DNA of 64,000 nt from positions 372,001-436,000 of the forward strand of contig URHW01000001.1 of the NCBI GenBank assembly GCA_900547775.1. Reading direction: 5' to 3'. The notes beneath the pieces are model-generated. The model worked only from the letters and a program-made list of their open reading frames with translations, ran no database searches and was not told where the DNA came from. Positions 34,057-43,527 of the stretch are shown here, in pieces (positions within the stretch are counted from its first letter, which is position 1; every line of letters begins with the position of its first letter). The stretch is from an uncultured Mycoplasmatota bacterium (GTDB taxonomy: Bacteria; Bacillota_I; Bacilli_A; RF39; UBA660). The position numbers were made by a program, and so were the translations under genes.

Positions 34057-35280
34057 TTTTTTATTATCTAAATCTTCATCATAATCATAATACTCAGTAT
34101 CTTTATAATCAATAATTGTTTCTTTAGGCTCTGGTAATTCTTTTTGCTTACTTTCTAATAATTTAGTGTTTTGAACTTCAATTATTTGAACTATATTTTC
34201 AAGCCTATTTTGATACATATGAGAGTAGGTATTAAGTGTTTCATCAATTTTAGAATGTCCTAAATATTTTGCGACTAATGTTATGTTAGCTCCACTATCA
34301 ATTAGTAATGATGCACAACTATGTCTAAAATCATGAACTCTTATATCTTTAACTCCAGCTTTAAAAGCATTTTTAGTTTTTCTATCTCTTAATGTAGTTT
34401 CAGGTAATGGATCAATATTACCAAATACATACCAATTATCATTAAAATTATAGTAAGAACTACAATCATCATATAAATCTTTATAGTATTCTAATAAGAA
34501 ATTAGGAATAGGTATAGTTCTATAACTAGACATTGTTTTGGGACTTGATACTGTATATGGTTTACCAGTTATAGGATCTGGTGTTTTAGTTATATTTTTA
34601 TTAACAGATAAACAACTTTTTCTAAAGTTAATATCATTCCATGTTAATCCTCTTAGTTCACCATTTCTAAGTCCACAATAGAATAGTGTTTGAAATGCAC
34701 ATATAAACTTAACATCATTTTCAACAGATAAGAACTTTTGAAATTCTTCAGGTGTATAGAATGACATTTCTTTTTTTCTTTCATTTGGATTAGTAAAATT
34801 AGTCATTTTATTATAAACTTTAACAAAGTTTAAATCGTACCATTTAGTTCCAAAATTCATAACTGCTTTTAAATATTTATAAACACCATTTTTATATCTA
34901 GTAGATATTTTCTTTTCATTCATTGATTGTCTCCATAATTCAAAATGTCTTATATTAAATGATTCAACTTTAATATTAAATAAAGGTTCAAGATAAGGCA
35001 TCATATTTCTATAATTATAGAGTGTAGTGGATTTAACTTTATCTTGTTGATATTTATAATGTTCATCGATTAATTGTTTAAAAGTTAAATCAGTAAATTC
35101 AGTCATATTTTTAATATTAACTTTATATTCTGCTTCATGATCTTTAGCTTCTCTTCTAGTAGCAAACTTTTTAGAGTGATATCTTCTAGGTCTACCTAAG
35201 TAATCTCTATAGGTTATATCTACTACCCAAGTTCTACCATCTTTAGTAGCGTATTTACTTTTAACTTGTCTTATAGCCAT
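34036..35280 (-). CDS. int: Tyrosine recombinase (element B integrase)
   Basis: 414 aa. AP2-like N-terminus (YATKDGRTWVVDITYRDYLGRPRRYHSKKF), core-binding domain, catalytic GLRNGELRGL, HDFRHSCASLLI, HSKIDETLNTYSHMY. All catalytic residues present. Close to integrase A through most of its length, with an extra acidic ~35-aa tail. Start overlaps the MobV 3' end by 10 bp. It lies 5.6 kb from the left attachment junction. Confidence 0.94.
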   Translation of the reverse strand: MAIRQVKSKYATKDGRTWVVDITYRDYLGRPRRYHSKKFATRREAKDHEAEYKVNIKNMTEFTDLTFKQLIDEHYKYQQDKVKSTTLYNYRNMMPYLEPLFNIKVESFNIRHFELWRQSMNEKKISTRYKNGVYKYLKAVMNFGTKWYDLNFVKVYNKMTNFTNPNERKKEMSFYTPEEFQKFLSVENDVKFICAFQTLFYCGLRNGELRGLTWNDINFRKSCLSVNKNITKTPDPITGKPYTVSSPKTMSSYRTIPIPNFLLEYYKDLYDDCSSYYNFNDNWYVFGNIDPLPETTLRDRKTKNAFKAGVKDIRVHDFRHSCASLLIDSGANITLVAKYLGHSKIDETLNTYSHMYQNRLENIVQIIEVQNTKLLESKQKELPEPKETIIDYKDTEYYDYDEDLDNKKEDDLVL

Positions 35281-36641
35281 ATATCTTCTCCTTTCTTATT
35301 AGCTTCATCAAATTCTCTTTGTGCTTCTTCATCCATTTCACGAGCTCTTTTACCAGCCATAACAGATTCTGCAAATGATACATAATTGTGTATATATGGC
35401 ATTGGTCTTCTTTTCGTAATAATATCTAAAGCACGAGTTACTTTACTAAAAGCATTTTTATAATATTTAAGTTCTTCATCTTTATTAGATAATTCTTTAG
35501 ATTGTTCGTGTTTTATCTTTTCACTTTTAATAAGTTCTCTATTATTCTTATAAAAATCATTTTCTATAGATAGGGAAGTGATTTTATCATCTTTATCTTT
35601 TGATTCATATGTTTTTATTGTATTTAATCTTGTAAGGTTATCAAAATCATCCATAAGTTTTTCTACTTCTTTTTTGCTATATCCAATGATTTTCTTCTTT
35701 AAATCTGAATTGGTATCTTTTAAAGATGTTTCTAATACATTTTTAGCTTCATTTATTTTATCTTTATAATTATTCAAATTTTTACTTAATTTATTTTCTT
35801 CAGCCTTTAATTCATTAATATGATACTCTAATTTAGTTTGATGATATTTATTAGCACCAATTTCACCTCTATCTAAATTAAAACCTTTACTTGTTATATA
35901 TTTGTTGAATCTATCTTGTAGTTTTGAAAAAGAATTTCTACCACCTAAATCTTTCCAAAATTGATCGTTATTTAAAAATTTACCTTTAACTGTTTCATAT
36001 ACCATCTCACCATTTTTGTCTCTGAGTAGAATAGGTACTTCTTTATCTTTTCCATCTCTATCTTTTTTAATCTCTTTTATTAAATTACCATCTTTATCTC
36101 TTTGATAACATTTTCTTTTTACTTCATTTACTACTGGTAAAAAGTAAGCTTGTAGGTGAGGAGTATCTTCATCAAAATGTACTTGTGCCATTACTATATT
36201 TTCTTCACCAACTAATTCTTTTAAAAAGTTATAACTTTCATCAAAGTATTTAATTACCTCTTCAGGAATATCATCTTTACTTTTGATATCAGGAGTCCAT
36301 ATATTTTGCCCTTCTTTTTTACCTGTTTTATACTTTCTATCTGTTTCTTTAAATGGTAAACCCAGAGTCATAAAAAACTCTGGGCCACTCGATATAGTTA
36401 CACCATTTAATAGATTAGTTTTAGTTTTGTGAAGATATTCTATATTTCTACTTTCTAATTTGTATTTAACATCTTGATATAAATTATCTTTTTCTAGCTC
36501 TTTGTATTTAATATTAAATTTAGTTCTTTCTTTATCATAATTACCTGTACCAACTCTATTATTCATTTCATTTCCTATAAGATATAAATCTTTACTTTTA
36601 TAATTATTTTCAAATCTTAATACTTGATATCCATCATACAT
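35271..36641 (-). CDS. mobV: MobV (Pre/Mob) relaxase
   Basis: 456 aa plasmid-recombination/mobilisation enzyme. Seen: N-terminal YQVLRFENNYKSKDLYLIGNEMNNR, catalytic-metal motif VHFDEDTPHLQAYFLPV (HxDE..PH, motif III), then a long Lys/Glu-rich coiled coil (about 255-390). MobV nicks oriT and pilots single-stranded DNA into a borrowed conjugation channel, so element B is mobilizable. Strong AAAGGAGG ribosome site. A candidate oriT is at 37245-37305. Confidence 0.92.
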   Translation of the reverse strand: MYDGYQVLRFENNYKSKDLYLIGNEMNNRVGTGNYDKERTKFNIKYKELEKDNLYQDVKYKLESRNIEYLHKTKTNLLNGVTISSGPEFFMTLGLPFKETDRKYKTGKKEGQNIWTPDIKSKDDIPEEVIKYFDESYNFLKELVGEENIVMAQVHFDEDTPHLQAYFLPVVNEVKRKCYQRDKDGNLIKEIKKDRDGKDKEVPILLRDKNGEMVYETVKGKFLNNDQFWKDLGGRNSFSKLQDRFNKYITSKGFNLDRGEIGANKYHQTKLEYHINELKAEENKLSKNLNNYKDKINEAKNVLETSLKDTNSDLKKKIIGYSKKEVEKLMDDFDNLTRLNTIKTYESKDKDDKITSLSIENDFYKNNRELIKSEKIKHEQSKELSNKDEELKYYKNAFSKVTRALDIITKRRPMPYIHNYVSFAESVMAGKRAREMDEEAQREFDEANKKGEDIWL

Positions 36642-36673
36642 TTAAAACCTCCTTTACAAAAGAAAAACAACCA

Positions 36674-37213
36674 TTATTGGTTGCTTAATTCTAATAATTC
36701 TTTACTCAATTTTTCAGTATAAATCATAATTTGATCTGATTTTACAAAATATGGTTTGTCTCTAAATTCATTATCTGAATTATCTACACTATATCTTAAC
36801 ATAGTGCCAGTTTTATCTAGAATGTTAAATGCTTCTATTAATTCATCATATTCTTTATTGTCTATGTTTGCCTTTTTATATAAACTTTTGATATCATGTA
36901 TTGATTTAAAATTTATATTGTGTTTTTCTAAATAATATTTAATTGATAATTCAGTTGTATGCCTACATAGAAATAAGAATGGAATACATAATGGGTTACT
37001 CCATATCACTGAAATTCCAGGAGCAGGATGATTATTTGTTTTAAATACATCATACATTTTTTTGCTAGCATTTAAATATGATTGTATCATTTCCACTTTA
37101 CTAGTATTCTTTCTTAATTCTTTTTTATATAATGCACTTGTACTTAATAAATCCCAGTCATGTCCTTCACCTTTTAATATATCTATTTGTTCTCTAATGA
37201 ATTTATTTTTCAT
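36674..37213 (-). CDS. HEPN-like helical protein
   Basis: 179 aa, all-helical. The pattern FLCRHTTELSIKYYLEKHN, then HDIKSLYKKA and MLRYSVDNSDNEF resembles HEPN-like families (R-H-x-x-E-L-x-x-K helix, HDLK, FRYP). The RNase motif Rx4-6H is not present in the usual position, so it is probably non-catalytic. It lies between oriT/repA and mobV. Whether it is cargo or part of mobilisation is unclear. Confidence 0.55.
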   Translation of the reverse strand: MKNKFIREQIDILKGEGHDWDLLSTSALYKKELRKNTSKVEMIQSYLNASKKMYDVFKTNNHPAPGISVIWSNPLCIPFLFLCRHTTELSIKYYLEKHNINFKSIHDIKSLYKKANIDNKEYDELIEAFNILDKTGTMLRYSVDNSDNEFRDKPYFVKSDQIMIYTEKLSKELLELSNQ

Positions 37214-37244
37214 AAGATTTTACCTCAATCCCATTATACCACGG

Positions 37245-37305
37245 AAAGAAGTCATTTTATGACTTATCTCACTAGGTCATAGACCAAATGTGAGTTAGTA
37301 TAAAT
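37245..37305. other. Candidate oriT of element B
   Basis: AAGTCAT-ttt-ATGACTT (37249-37265), then a nested hairpin CTCAC-ta-GGTC-ata-GACC-aaat-GTGAG (37268-37294) followed by TTAGTATAA. A hairpin ending in GTG-G followed by TTA-TA is reminiscent of the MobV/pMV158 nick region (GTGTG/TTATAC). It is intergenic and upstream of the relaxase gene. The nick site is inference. Confidence 0.45.
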
Positions 37306-37314
37306 CCTAAAACC

Positions 37315-38259
37315 TTATTCTTCTAAAACAAGAGGATCTATAAACTTAGCTTTGTAATTTCTAGAAGTAGCAGTTCTATTTAACTCAACATATATGCCTT
37401 CTTTTTCTAATCTTTTAATATTACTATTTAATAATCTTCCAAAACGAGAAGGGGTAATTAGTAGATTTAATTCTGCTATCATTTCTGCTGGAGTAAATAT
37501 TACTTCTTTTTTCTTAATTACATATCTCATAAATACACTAAGATTAAAATCTAATTCAGTATTATCTTCATTAATAATTTCAAATTCAAGTTTATCATTT
37601 CTTATAAGATTAAGATTTTGTTCTTCAAAGTCTCTATTGATTATTTTTAAAGTATAAGTATTATCTTTATTATTGATTAATGTTAATATACCATTCATAT
37701 TACCATCAATACCTGTGCTACCTAATGTTTTACCTTCTTTATTTAAATGATGTATTAGAAGAAATGTAAGATTATATTTTTTAGCAAGGTCTCTATATTT
37801 ATCAAACATATTCTTCATAACATCACTATAGTTATTAATATCAGTTTCATATCCATAATCTATTCCACACATAATATCTATAATTACAAATCTTCCATAA
37901 TAGGTTTCTGAGAATTCTTTTAAATCTAATAATAAATCATCTCTAATACATAATTTATGTTGTTCATCTTTTTGAACAAAGAAGAATGAATTAGGTTTAA
38001 AAGTATATCCGGTTATTTCTAATCTTTCTTTAAGTTGTAATTCTGAGATTTCTGTGCTAACATATAAAACGGATGTGGGATCAGTATTGAATCCCAAGAA
38101 TTGTTTATTATTTACCAAAGAGTTGGCAAGCTGTAATGCTAAGAATGACTTACCAACTTTTGGCTCTGCTACTAAGCAATATAATCCATTTGACTTCATT
38201 ATTCCATCAATAATGTTGTCTTTTTTTATGGTTATATTTAATTCTTCTATAGGTTTCAT
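37315..38259 (-). CDS. RepA-like AAA/RecA-fold ATPase of element B
   Basis: 314 aa paralogue of the gene at 19332. Walker A AEPKVGKSFLALQLANS (about 31-47), Walker B FVIIDIMCGIDYG, LTFLLIHHLNKEGKTLGSTGIDG, and a similar C-terminal winged-helix region (FTPAEMIAELNLLITPSRFGRLLNSN). Probable replication ATPase of the excised element. Adjacent to the 78-aa protein start (1-bp gap). Confidence 0.82.
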   Translation of the reverse strand: MKPIEELNITIKKDNIIDGIMKSNGLYCLVAEPKVGKSFLALQLANSLVNNKQFLGFNTDPTSVLYVSTEISELQLKERLEITGYTFKPNSFFFVQKDEQHKLCIRDDLLLDLKEFSETYYGRFVIIDIMCGIDYGYETDINNYSDVMKNMFDKYRDLAKKYNLTFLLIHHLNKEGKTLGSTGIDGNMNGILTLINNKDNTYTLKIINRDFEEQNLNLIRNDKLEFEIINEDNTELDFNLSVFMRYVIKKKEVIFTPAEMIAELNLLITPSRFGRLLNSNIKRLEKEGIYVELNRTATSRNYKAKFIDPLVLEE

Positions 38260-38496
38260 TTATTTCTCCAGTTCTGCCATATCTTTAAGGTAAGGAACAT
38301 TAATGTTTAGCTTATTAACTACTTCACACATAGGTACTAAATTACATGGTAGTTTATAACCTTGATCTGTAAGATCTGTTATTATTTCTTTTCTGATTTT
38401 AAGTGCTGAGTTTCTACCAAGACTAGTTAATTTCATTAAATCTTGCAGAGTACACCATTGTTTAGATAATAATTCTAATGTTTCAACTGCAGTCAT
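38260..38496 (-). CDS. Small HTH-like accessory protein of element B
   Basis: 78 aa, same length and pattern as the protein at 20348 (SKQWC-LQDLMKL...GRNSALKIRKEI). Conservation of the trio 78-aa protein / RepA / integrase in A and B marks them as the shared backbone. Confidence 0.65.
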   Translation of the reverse strand: MTAVETLELLSKQWCTLQDLMKLTSLGRNSALKIRKEIITDLTDQGYKLPCNLVPMCEVVNKLNINVPYLKDMAELEK

Positions 38497-38508
38497 ATAT
38501 CAAACCTC

Positions 38509-38727
38509 CTATCTGCTATTTATTTTTTCATTCATTTTATATAATGCGTTTATTAATTCTTCTCTTGAATTATCTTCAATATCTTCATTAAGACCATATT
38601 CTACTTTAACATCTTCACGATCTTTATTTTCTATCACTCTTAATCCACATAAGTGATTATGAACTAATTCAACAATATCATTAGTATCCATAGTAGGTAA
38701 TATAGAATCTAATACTTCTTTATTCAT
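38509..38727 (-). CDS. Unknown 72-aa protein, first gene of the repA operon
   Basis: Acidic helical protein (MNKEVLDSILPTMDTNDIVELVHNHL...). AAAGGAGG ribosome site upstream of ATG 38727. Not recognised. No counterpart in element A. Confidence 0.55.
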   Translation of the reverse strand: MNKEVLDSILPTMDTNDIVELVHNHLCGLRVIENKDREDVKVEYGLNEDIEDNSREELINALYKMNEKINSR

Positions 38728-38942
38728 ATGTTTCCTCCTTTCTAACCCTAAATAGGGTAGTGCGATTATATTTGAGATTTTAGTTATCTCATAACTCCCG
38801 TGCCAATAGGGTTATAATTTCTGCCTTGCCTTTTTTGAGTTACGGCATATCGGCGATTTCCGCAACTTACAAATTTTCAAAGAACTTGCAGTTCCAATTT
38901 GTCAAATTATATCTTAAAATAAAAGTTCCAAATTGGAAATAC
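38728..38942 (-). promoter_or_regulatory. ~215-nt structured leader of the repA operon
   Basis: Minus-strand promoter TTGACA (38977-38972), 17-bp spacer, TATATT (38954-38949), start near 38942. The leader has a GTTGCGG...CCGTAAC hairpin (about 38842-38871, one mismatch), and CTACCCTA/TAGGGTTAG directly before AAAGGAGG (38745-38765). It is gene-free and long for such a small operon, which suggests post-transcriptional control of replication/integration genes. Confidence 0.5.
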
Positions 38943-39030
38943 AATTATAATATATCATCCTAGTTCCATAATGTCAATATTAAAATGATAAAAAATTGAC
39001 AAAATGGAATTTTTATGTTCCAAAATGGAA
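38926..39030. promoter_or_regulatory. TTCCA-n3-TGGAA operators and repressor promoter of element B
   Basis: Palindromes TTCCAAATTGGAA (38926-38938) and TTCCAAAATGGAA (39018-39030), with half-sites at 38892, 38964 and 39004. The first lies at the repA-operon start point, the second just upstream of the extended -10 box TGCTATAAT (39037-39045) of the repressor gene. Likely binding sites of the tandem-HTH repressor. Confidence 0.65.
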
Positions 39031-39075
39031 AATGTATGCTATAATGGTATCAAGAAGATATTAGGAGGTATACTT

Positions 39076-39618
39076 GTGGAGAATCGTAGAAAAAGTGATA
39101 TAGCTATAGGTAAAAATATGGCTGACATGCGTAATAAATTTAATTTAACACAAAAAGAAATAGCTCAAGTTGTTGGTGTTAATGTTTCTACATATAAACA
39201 TTATGAGTTAGGCGATAGATGTACACCATTAGCAGTTATTAGAGACTTAGCTAACTTTTATAAAATATCAACAGATTATTTTTTTGAAAATATGCCAGAA
39301 CTATCTACAAAAGAAGAATTAGAAGTAAGAAGATTTGCTTTTGATGTATCACAAAATAAACAACAATATATTGGTGATATTATGAATTTTTCTGAAGGTA
39401 TGGCAAAATTAGAAGAAAAAGTTCAAGCAAGAGCTAGATTAAGAGTTAAACAATATAGATTAGATAATAAAAAATCACAACAAGAAGTAGCAGATTATTT
39501 AGGTATAGATATTTCTACTTACAATAAATATGAAAAGGGTAGTAGAAAATTAAACAATGAAGTAGTAAGAAAAATAGCTGAATATTACAATATTAAAGTC
39601 AGCGATATATTAGATTAA
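39076..39618 (+). CDS. Tandem XRE repressor of element B
   Basis: 180 aa from GTG 39076, 7 bp after AGGAGG; the upstream in-frame ATG (39004) lies within the promoter. Two HTH_3 domains: residues about 10-70 (NMADMRNKFNLTQKEIAQVVGVNVSTYKHYELGDRCTP) and about 120-180 (RLRVKQYRLDNKKSQQEVADYLGIDISTYNKYEKGSRKL). Two HTHs in one chain could bridge two operators. Divergent from the repA operon over the TTCCA/TGGAA palindromes. Unlike the single-HTH repressor of element A. Confidence 0.88.
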   Translation: MENRRKSDIAIGKNMADMRNKFNLTQKEIAQVVGVNVSTYKHYELGDRCTPLAVIRDLANFYKISTDYFFENMPELSTKEELEVRRFAFDVSQNKQQYIGDIMNFSEGMAKLEEKVQARARLRVKQYRLDNKKSQQEVADYLGIDISTYNKYEKGSRKLNNEVVRKIAEYYNIKVSDILD

Positions 39619-39689
39619 TGACAGAATGACATTAGATTTAGGTGTGGATTATACCGATAAATAGTGTCATAGTGTCACAGGAGGTAAGT

Positions 39690-40523
39690 ATGAATAAGCA
39701 AGTTTTACAGTTTATTTTAGAAGAAGAAAATCCAAACGGAATTATAGAGTGCTCTGTTGATGATTGGTTTGGTATTAGCTATAAAATACCTAGGAATAAA
39801 TTAAAAGAAGCATCAACATTAGACTATATTAATAATACAGGAGTTTATATTTTATTTGGTGATGATGAAAACACTGCTGAAAAAATAGCTTATATTGGTG
39901 AAGCAGAAGATATTTATAATAGATTATCACAACACAATAAGAATAAAGATTATTGGAATGAATGTATTGTGTTTGTTAGTAAAGATAATTCTTTGAATAA
40001 AGCACATATAAAATATATTGAACATGAATTATATGAAATAAGTAAAAATGCAAGTAGATATATAATAAAGAATGAATCAAATCCTACAAAATCTTCATTA
40101 AGTAATGCAGATGAAATACGAGCGGAAAAATTTATATCTAAGATAAAGATAATTGCAAATATGTTTGGATATAAATTATTTATAAGTTTGATTGATAAAA
40201 ATGATAAAGAAGATAAAACTCTTCATTTAACTAATAATGGTGTTGAATATGCACATGGCATGTTAACAGATGAAGGATTTGTTGTTTTAAAAGGTTCTAA
40301 AGTAAAAGAAGGTGTGTTTGAGAGTTTATCACCATCTTTAAAAGGATTTTTTGATAAAGAAAGAAGTTCAACTGATTTAGTTGATAATGTATATATAAAT
40401 GATCATTTATTTTCATCTCCTTCAATGGCTGCTATTGCCATTTTAGGTAGAAATGCAAATGGTTATACAGAATGGAAAAATAAAGATAATGTTTCTTTAA
40501 AAAAATTAATAGGTGGTGAATAG
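39690..40523 (+). CDS. GIY-YIG nuclease with DUF4357 domain
   Basis: 277 aa from ATG 39690 (CAGGAGG upstream). GIY-YIG core: TGVYILFG (50-57), AYIGEAEDIYNRL (67-79, catalytic Arg78), Glu in the EHELYE helix. C-terminal DUF4357: SSPSMAAIAILGRNANGYTEW. Such GIY-YIG/DUF4357 proteins are frequently encoded next to RM systems. Directly upstream of hsdR, so it is likely in the same operon. Confidence 0.85.
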   Translation: MNKQVLQFILEEENPNGIIECSVDDWFGISYKIPRNKLKEASTLDYINNTGVYILFGDDENTAEKIAYIGEAEDIYNRLSQHNKNKDYWNECIVFVSKDNSLNKAHIKYIEHELYEISKNASRYIIKNESNPTKSSLSNADEIRAEKFISKIKIIANMFGYKLFISLIDKNDKEDKTLHLTNNGVEYAHGMLTDEGFVVLKGSKVKEGVFESLSPSLKGFFDKERSSTDLVDNVYINDHLFSSPSMAAIAILGRNANGYTEWKNKDNVSLKKLIGGE

Positions 40524-40524
40524 T

Positions 40525-43500
40525 ATGGAATTCAGTGAAAATACAAGAGTAAAAATACCAGCTTTAGTACATGCTACTAGATTAGGTTATAAATACTTAT
40601 CCTTAAAAGAAGTAAAAAATCAATTAGATACTAGAATGAATATTTTTAAAACAATATTTAAAGATAGTATAAATAAAATAAATAATACAGATTTAAATGA
40701 AAATGATATTGATAGAATACTTGATGAAATTGATGTTGAATTAAACAATAAAAACTTGGGTAGAAAGTTTTATAAAACATTATTAGATGGATTAGATGGA
40801 ATTAAAATAATTGATTTTGATAATGTTGATAACAATACATTAAATGTTTTAACAGAATTACCATATGAAAATGGAGAAGATAATTTTAGACCTGATATTA
40901 TCATGCTTATTAATGGTATGCCTTTAGGGTTTATTGAAGTTAAGAAGCCAAATAATAGAGATGGAATATTAGCTGAAAGAAATAGAATAAACGATAGATT
41001 TCATAATGTAAAATTTAGAAAATTCATGAATATTACTCAGATTTTGGTTTTTTCAAATAACCAAGAATATAATAATGATTCTATTGTTCCAATAGAAGGA
41101 GCATTTTATGGAACACCTAGTGATAAAAGCGTTTTCTTTAATTGTTTTAGAGAGGAAGAACCTTCTATATTTGATAAGATAGAAGATATATCAGATACTG
41201 AAGAAAATTATATATTAAAAGATAATAATTATGTTTCAATAAAAGGAACAAATGAATATAGCACAAATTTAAGTAGAATGACTCCTACTAATAAATTGAT
41301 TACATCATTATTTCATAAAAATAGAATATTTAAGTTATTGAGATATGGAATAGCTTATGTAGAAAAAGCTAATAAAAATGGTGTTGTTGAAATACAAAAA
41401 CATATTATGAGATATCAACAATTATTTGCTACTTTTGCTATTGAAAATAAAATATCAGAAGGAGTAAAAAAAGGAATAATTTGGCATACTCAAGGATCAG
41501 GTAAAACTGCATTGGCATATTTTAATGTTAAATATTTAACTGACTACTATGCAAAACAATCTAAAGTTGCTAAGTTCTATTTCATAGTTGATAGATTAGA
41601 TTTATTAAAACAATCATCAGAAGAATTTGAAGCCAGAGGATTAAATGTTGTTAAAGTTAATTCTAGAGAAGACTTTAAGAAAAATATTGCTATGACAGGT
41701 GAAGTTTCTAAAACTGGGAAGCTAACAATTAATGTAGTTAACATTCAAAAGTTTTCAGAAGATTCAACTGTAAAAGATTCTGATTATAATGTTGATGTTC
41801 AAAGAATTTATTTTTTAGATGAAGCTCATAGAGATTATAATCCGAGAGGGAACTTTTTAGCTAATTTAATGGCTTCTGATAGAAACTCAATTAAGATAGC
41901 ATTAACAGGTACTCCATTAGTTAATCAAGAAATAGATGGCATTAAATACTCTTCAAAAGATATATTTGGTGATTATATTCACAAGTATTATTATAATAAA
42001 TCTATTATGGATGGATATACTTTAAAATTAATTAGAGAAGGTGTACAAGCAGAATATAAAGTAAAAATAGCTGAAGCATTAGATCAAGTTAGAGATATAT
42101 TAAAAGATGCTAAAGAAAGTGATATAGTATCACATCCTGTTTATACTGAAGCATTAGCTGAATATATTTCAAAAGATTTCGGTGCTTCTAGAACAAGATT
42201 CAGTGATGATACAATTGGAGCAATGATTGTGTGTGATTCTCAAGCACAAGCAAGAAATCTTTTTAAATCACTAGATAAGTATGAATTCTCAAAAATATTA
42301 ATTCTTTATAATGAGGATAATAAACAAATAAGAGAAGAAGAAATAAAGGCTTATAAAGAAGGAAAAATAGATATTCTAGTGGTTGATAATATGTTATTAA
42401 CTGGTTTTGACGCACCTAGACTTAAAAAATTATATTTAGGAAGAGTAATTAGAGCTCATAATTTATTACAAGCATTAACTAGAGTTAATAGACCATATAA
42501 AAATTTCAGATATGGATATGTTGTTGATTTTGCAGATATAAGAGATGAATTTGATAAAACAAACCAAATATATTTTAATGAATTGCAAGAAGAATTAGGT
42601 GAGGATTTTGAACACTATTCAAGCATATTTGTATCTAGTGAAGATGCAGAAAAAAGAATTGAAGAAATAAAAGATAAATTATTCTTATTTGATTTTTCTA
42701 ATAAAGAGATATTAAGTTCTCAAGTTAGTTCTTTAGAAAAGAAAGATTTGATTAACTTAAGAAGATTAGTAAGAGACTATAAAGACCTATATAATATTAT
42801 AAAATCTTTAAATTATACTGATTTAATAGAAAAAGTTGATATTTCAAGTATTGATAATATGTCTAGAGAAATTAATAGAAGATTAGATATTCTTAATTTA
42901 TCAGAAGATGTTAACAGTAATGATGGATCTAATCCGTTAAATACTGTATTTGAAAATTTAGATATTAAATTTAATAAAATAAATGAAGGTGAACTTGTTA
43001 TATCCGATAAATACTTAGATAAGATAGAAGAAGTACGAAGAAAATTTATTGATAATATTGATAAAGACGATAAATACTATTCTTCATTAGCTAATGAGTT
43101 CAATAATTTATTTAAGAAGAAAAATATTGAAGAATTAACAATTGATGATATTAATGAAAATATGAAAAAGTTAACTGAGATTGAAAAGAATATTGATCAA
43201 TTAAATTTAAAGAATAGTATGCTACTTAATAAATTACTTGGTGATGAAAAGTATGTAAAAATTTACAAACGAGTTAAAGATAGAATATCAGATTTTAGTG
43301 ATTCTAAATTAGTAGAAATACTTTTAGAAATCAAAAATCAAGTTGATGATTTGATTCTAAGAAGAAATGATATTTTGGATAATGTTGAGTTCTTTAAAAG
43401 CGAAGTTGGAAGATGTGTTTATATGACATCTAACGAAGAAACAAAAATTATTGATGAAATAGATTTCTTTGTAGATTTAATAGTAACAATGTATGAATTT

Positions 43501-43527
43501 GAAAGGAAGGTAAGTAATAATGGATAA
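40525..43527 (+). CDS. hsdR: Type I restriction endonuclease subunit R
   Basis: 1000 aa. N-terminal nuclease FRPDIIMLINGMPLGFIEVKKP (PD...ExK), SF2 translocase with HTQGSGKTALAYF (Walker A) and FLDEAHRDY (DEAH), LTGTPL (motif III), then a helical C-terminal HsdM-contact region. ATG 40525 is chosen over the overlapping GTG 40513, which sits in the AGGTGGTG ribosome site. Stop overlaps hsdM by 8 bp. No frameshift, so it is apparently functional. Confidence 0.95.
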   Translation: MEFSENTRVKIPALVHATRLGYKYLSLKEVKNQLDTRMNIFKTIFKDSINKINNTDLNENDIDRILDEIDVELNNKNLGRKFYKTLLDGLDGIKIIDFDNVDNNTLNVLTELPYENGEDNFRPDIIMLINGMPLGFIEVKKPNNRDGILAERNRINDRFHNVKFRKFMNITQILVFSNNQEYNNDSIVPIEGAFYGTPSDKSVFFNCFREEEPSIFDKIEDISDTEENYILKDNNYVSIKGTNEYSTNLSRMTPTNKLITSLFHKNRIFKLLRYGIAYVEKANKNGVVEIQKHIMRYQQLFATFAIENKISEGVKKGIIWHTQGSGKTALAYFNVKYLTDYYAKQSKVAKFYFIVDRLDLLKQSSEEFEARGLNVVKVNSREDFKKNIAMTGEVSKTGKLTINVVNIQKFSEDSTVKDSDYNVDVQRIYFLDEAHRDYNPRGNFLANLMASDRNSIKIALTGTPLVNQEIDGIKYSSKDIFGDYIHKYYYNKSIMDGYTLKLIREGVQAEYKVKIAEALDQVRDILKDAKESDIVSHPVYTEALAEYISKDFGASRTRFSDDTIGAMIVCDSQAQARNLFKSLDKYEFSKILILYNEDNKQIREEEIKAYKEGKIDILVVDNMLLTGFDAPRLKKLYLGRVIRAHNLLQALTRVNRPYKNFRYGYVVDFADIRDEFDKTNQIYFNELQEELGEDFEHYSSIFVSSEDAEKRIEEIKDKLFLFDFSNKEILSSQVSSLEKKDLINLRRLVRDYKDLYNIIKSLNYTDLIEKVDISSIDNMSREINRRLDILNLSEDVNSNDGSNPLNTVFENLDIKFNKINEGELVISDKYLDKIEEVRRKFIDNIDKDDKYYSSLANEFNNLFKKKNIEELTIDDINENMKKLTEIEKNIDQLNLKNSMLLNKLLGDEKYVKIYKRVKDRISDFSDSKLVEILLEIKNQVDDLILRRNDILDNVEFFKSEVGRCVYMTSNEETKIIDEIDFFVDLIVTMYEFERKVSNNG

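Noticed and set aside
36674..37213. Active HEPN toxin
   Set aside because: It resembles HEPN-like helical proteins but lacks the Rx4-6H catalytic motif where expected.
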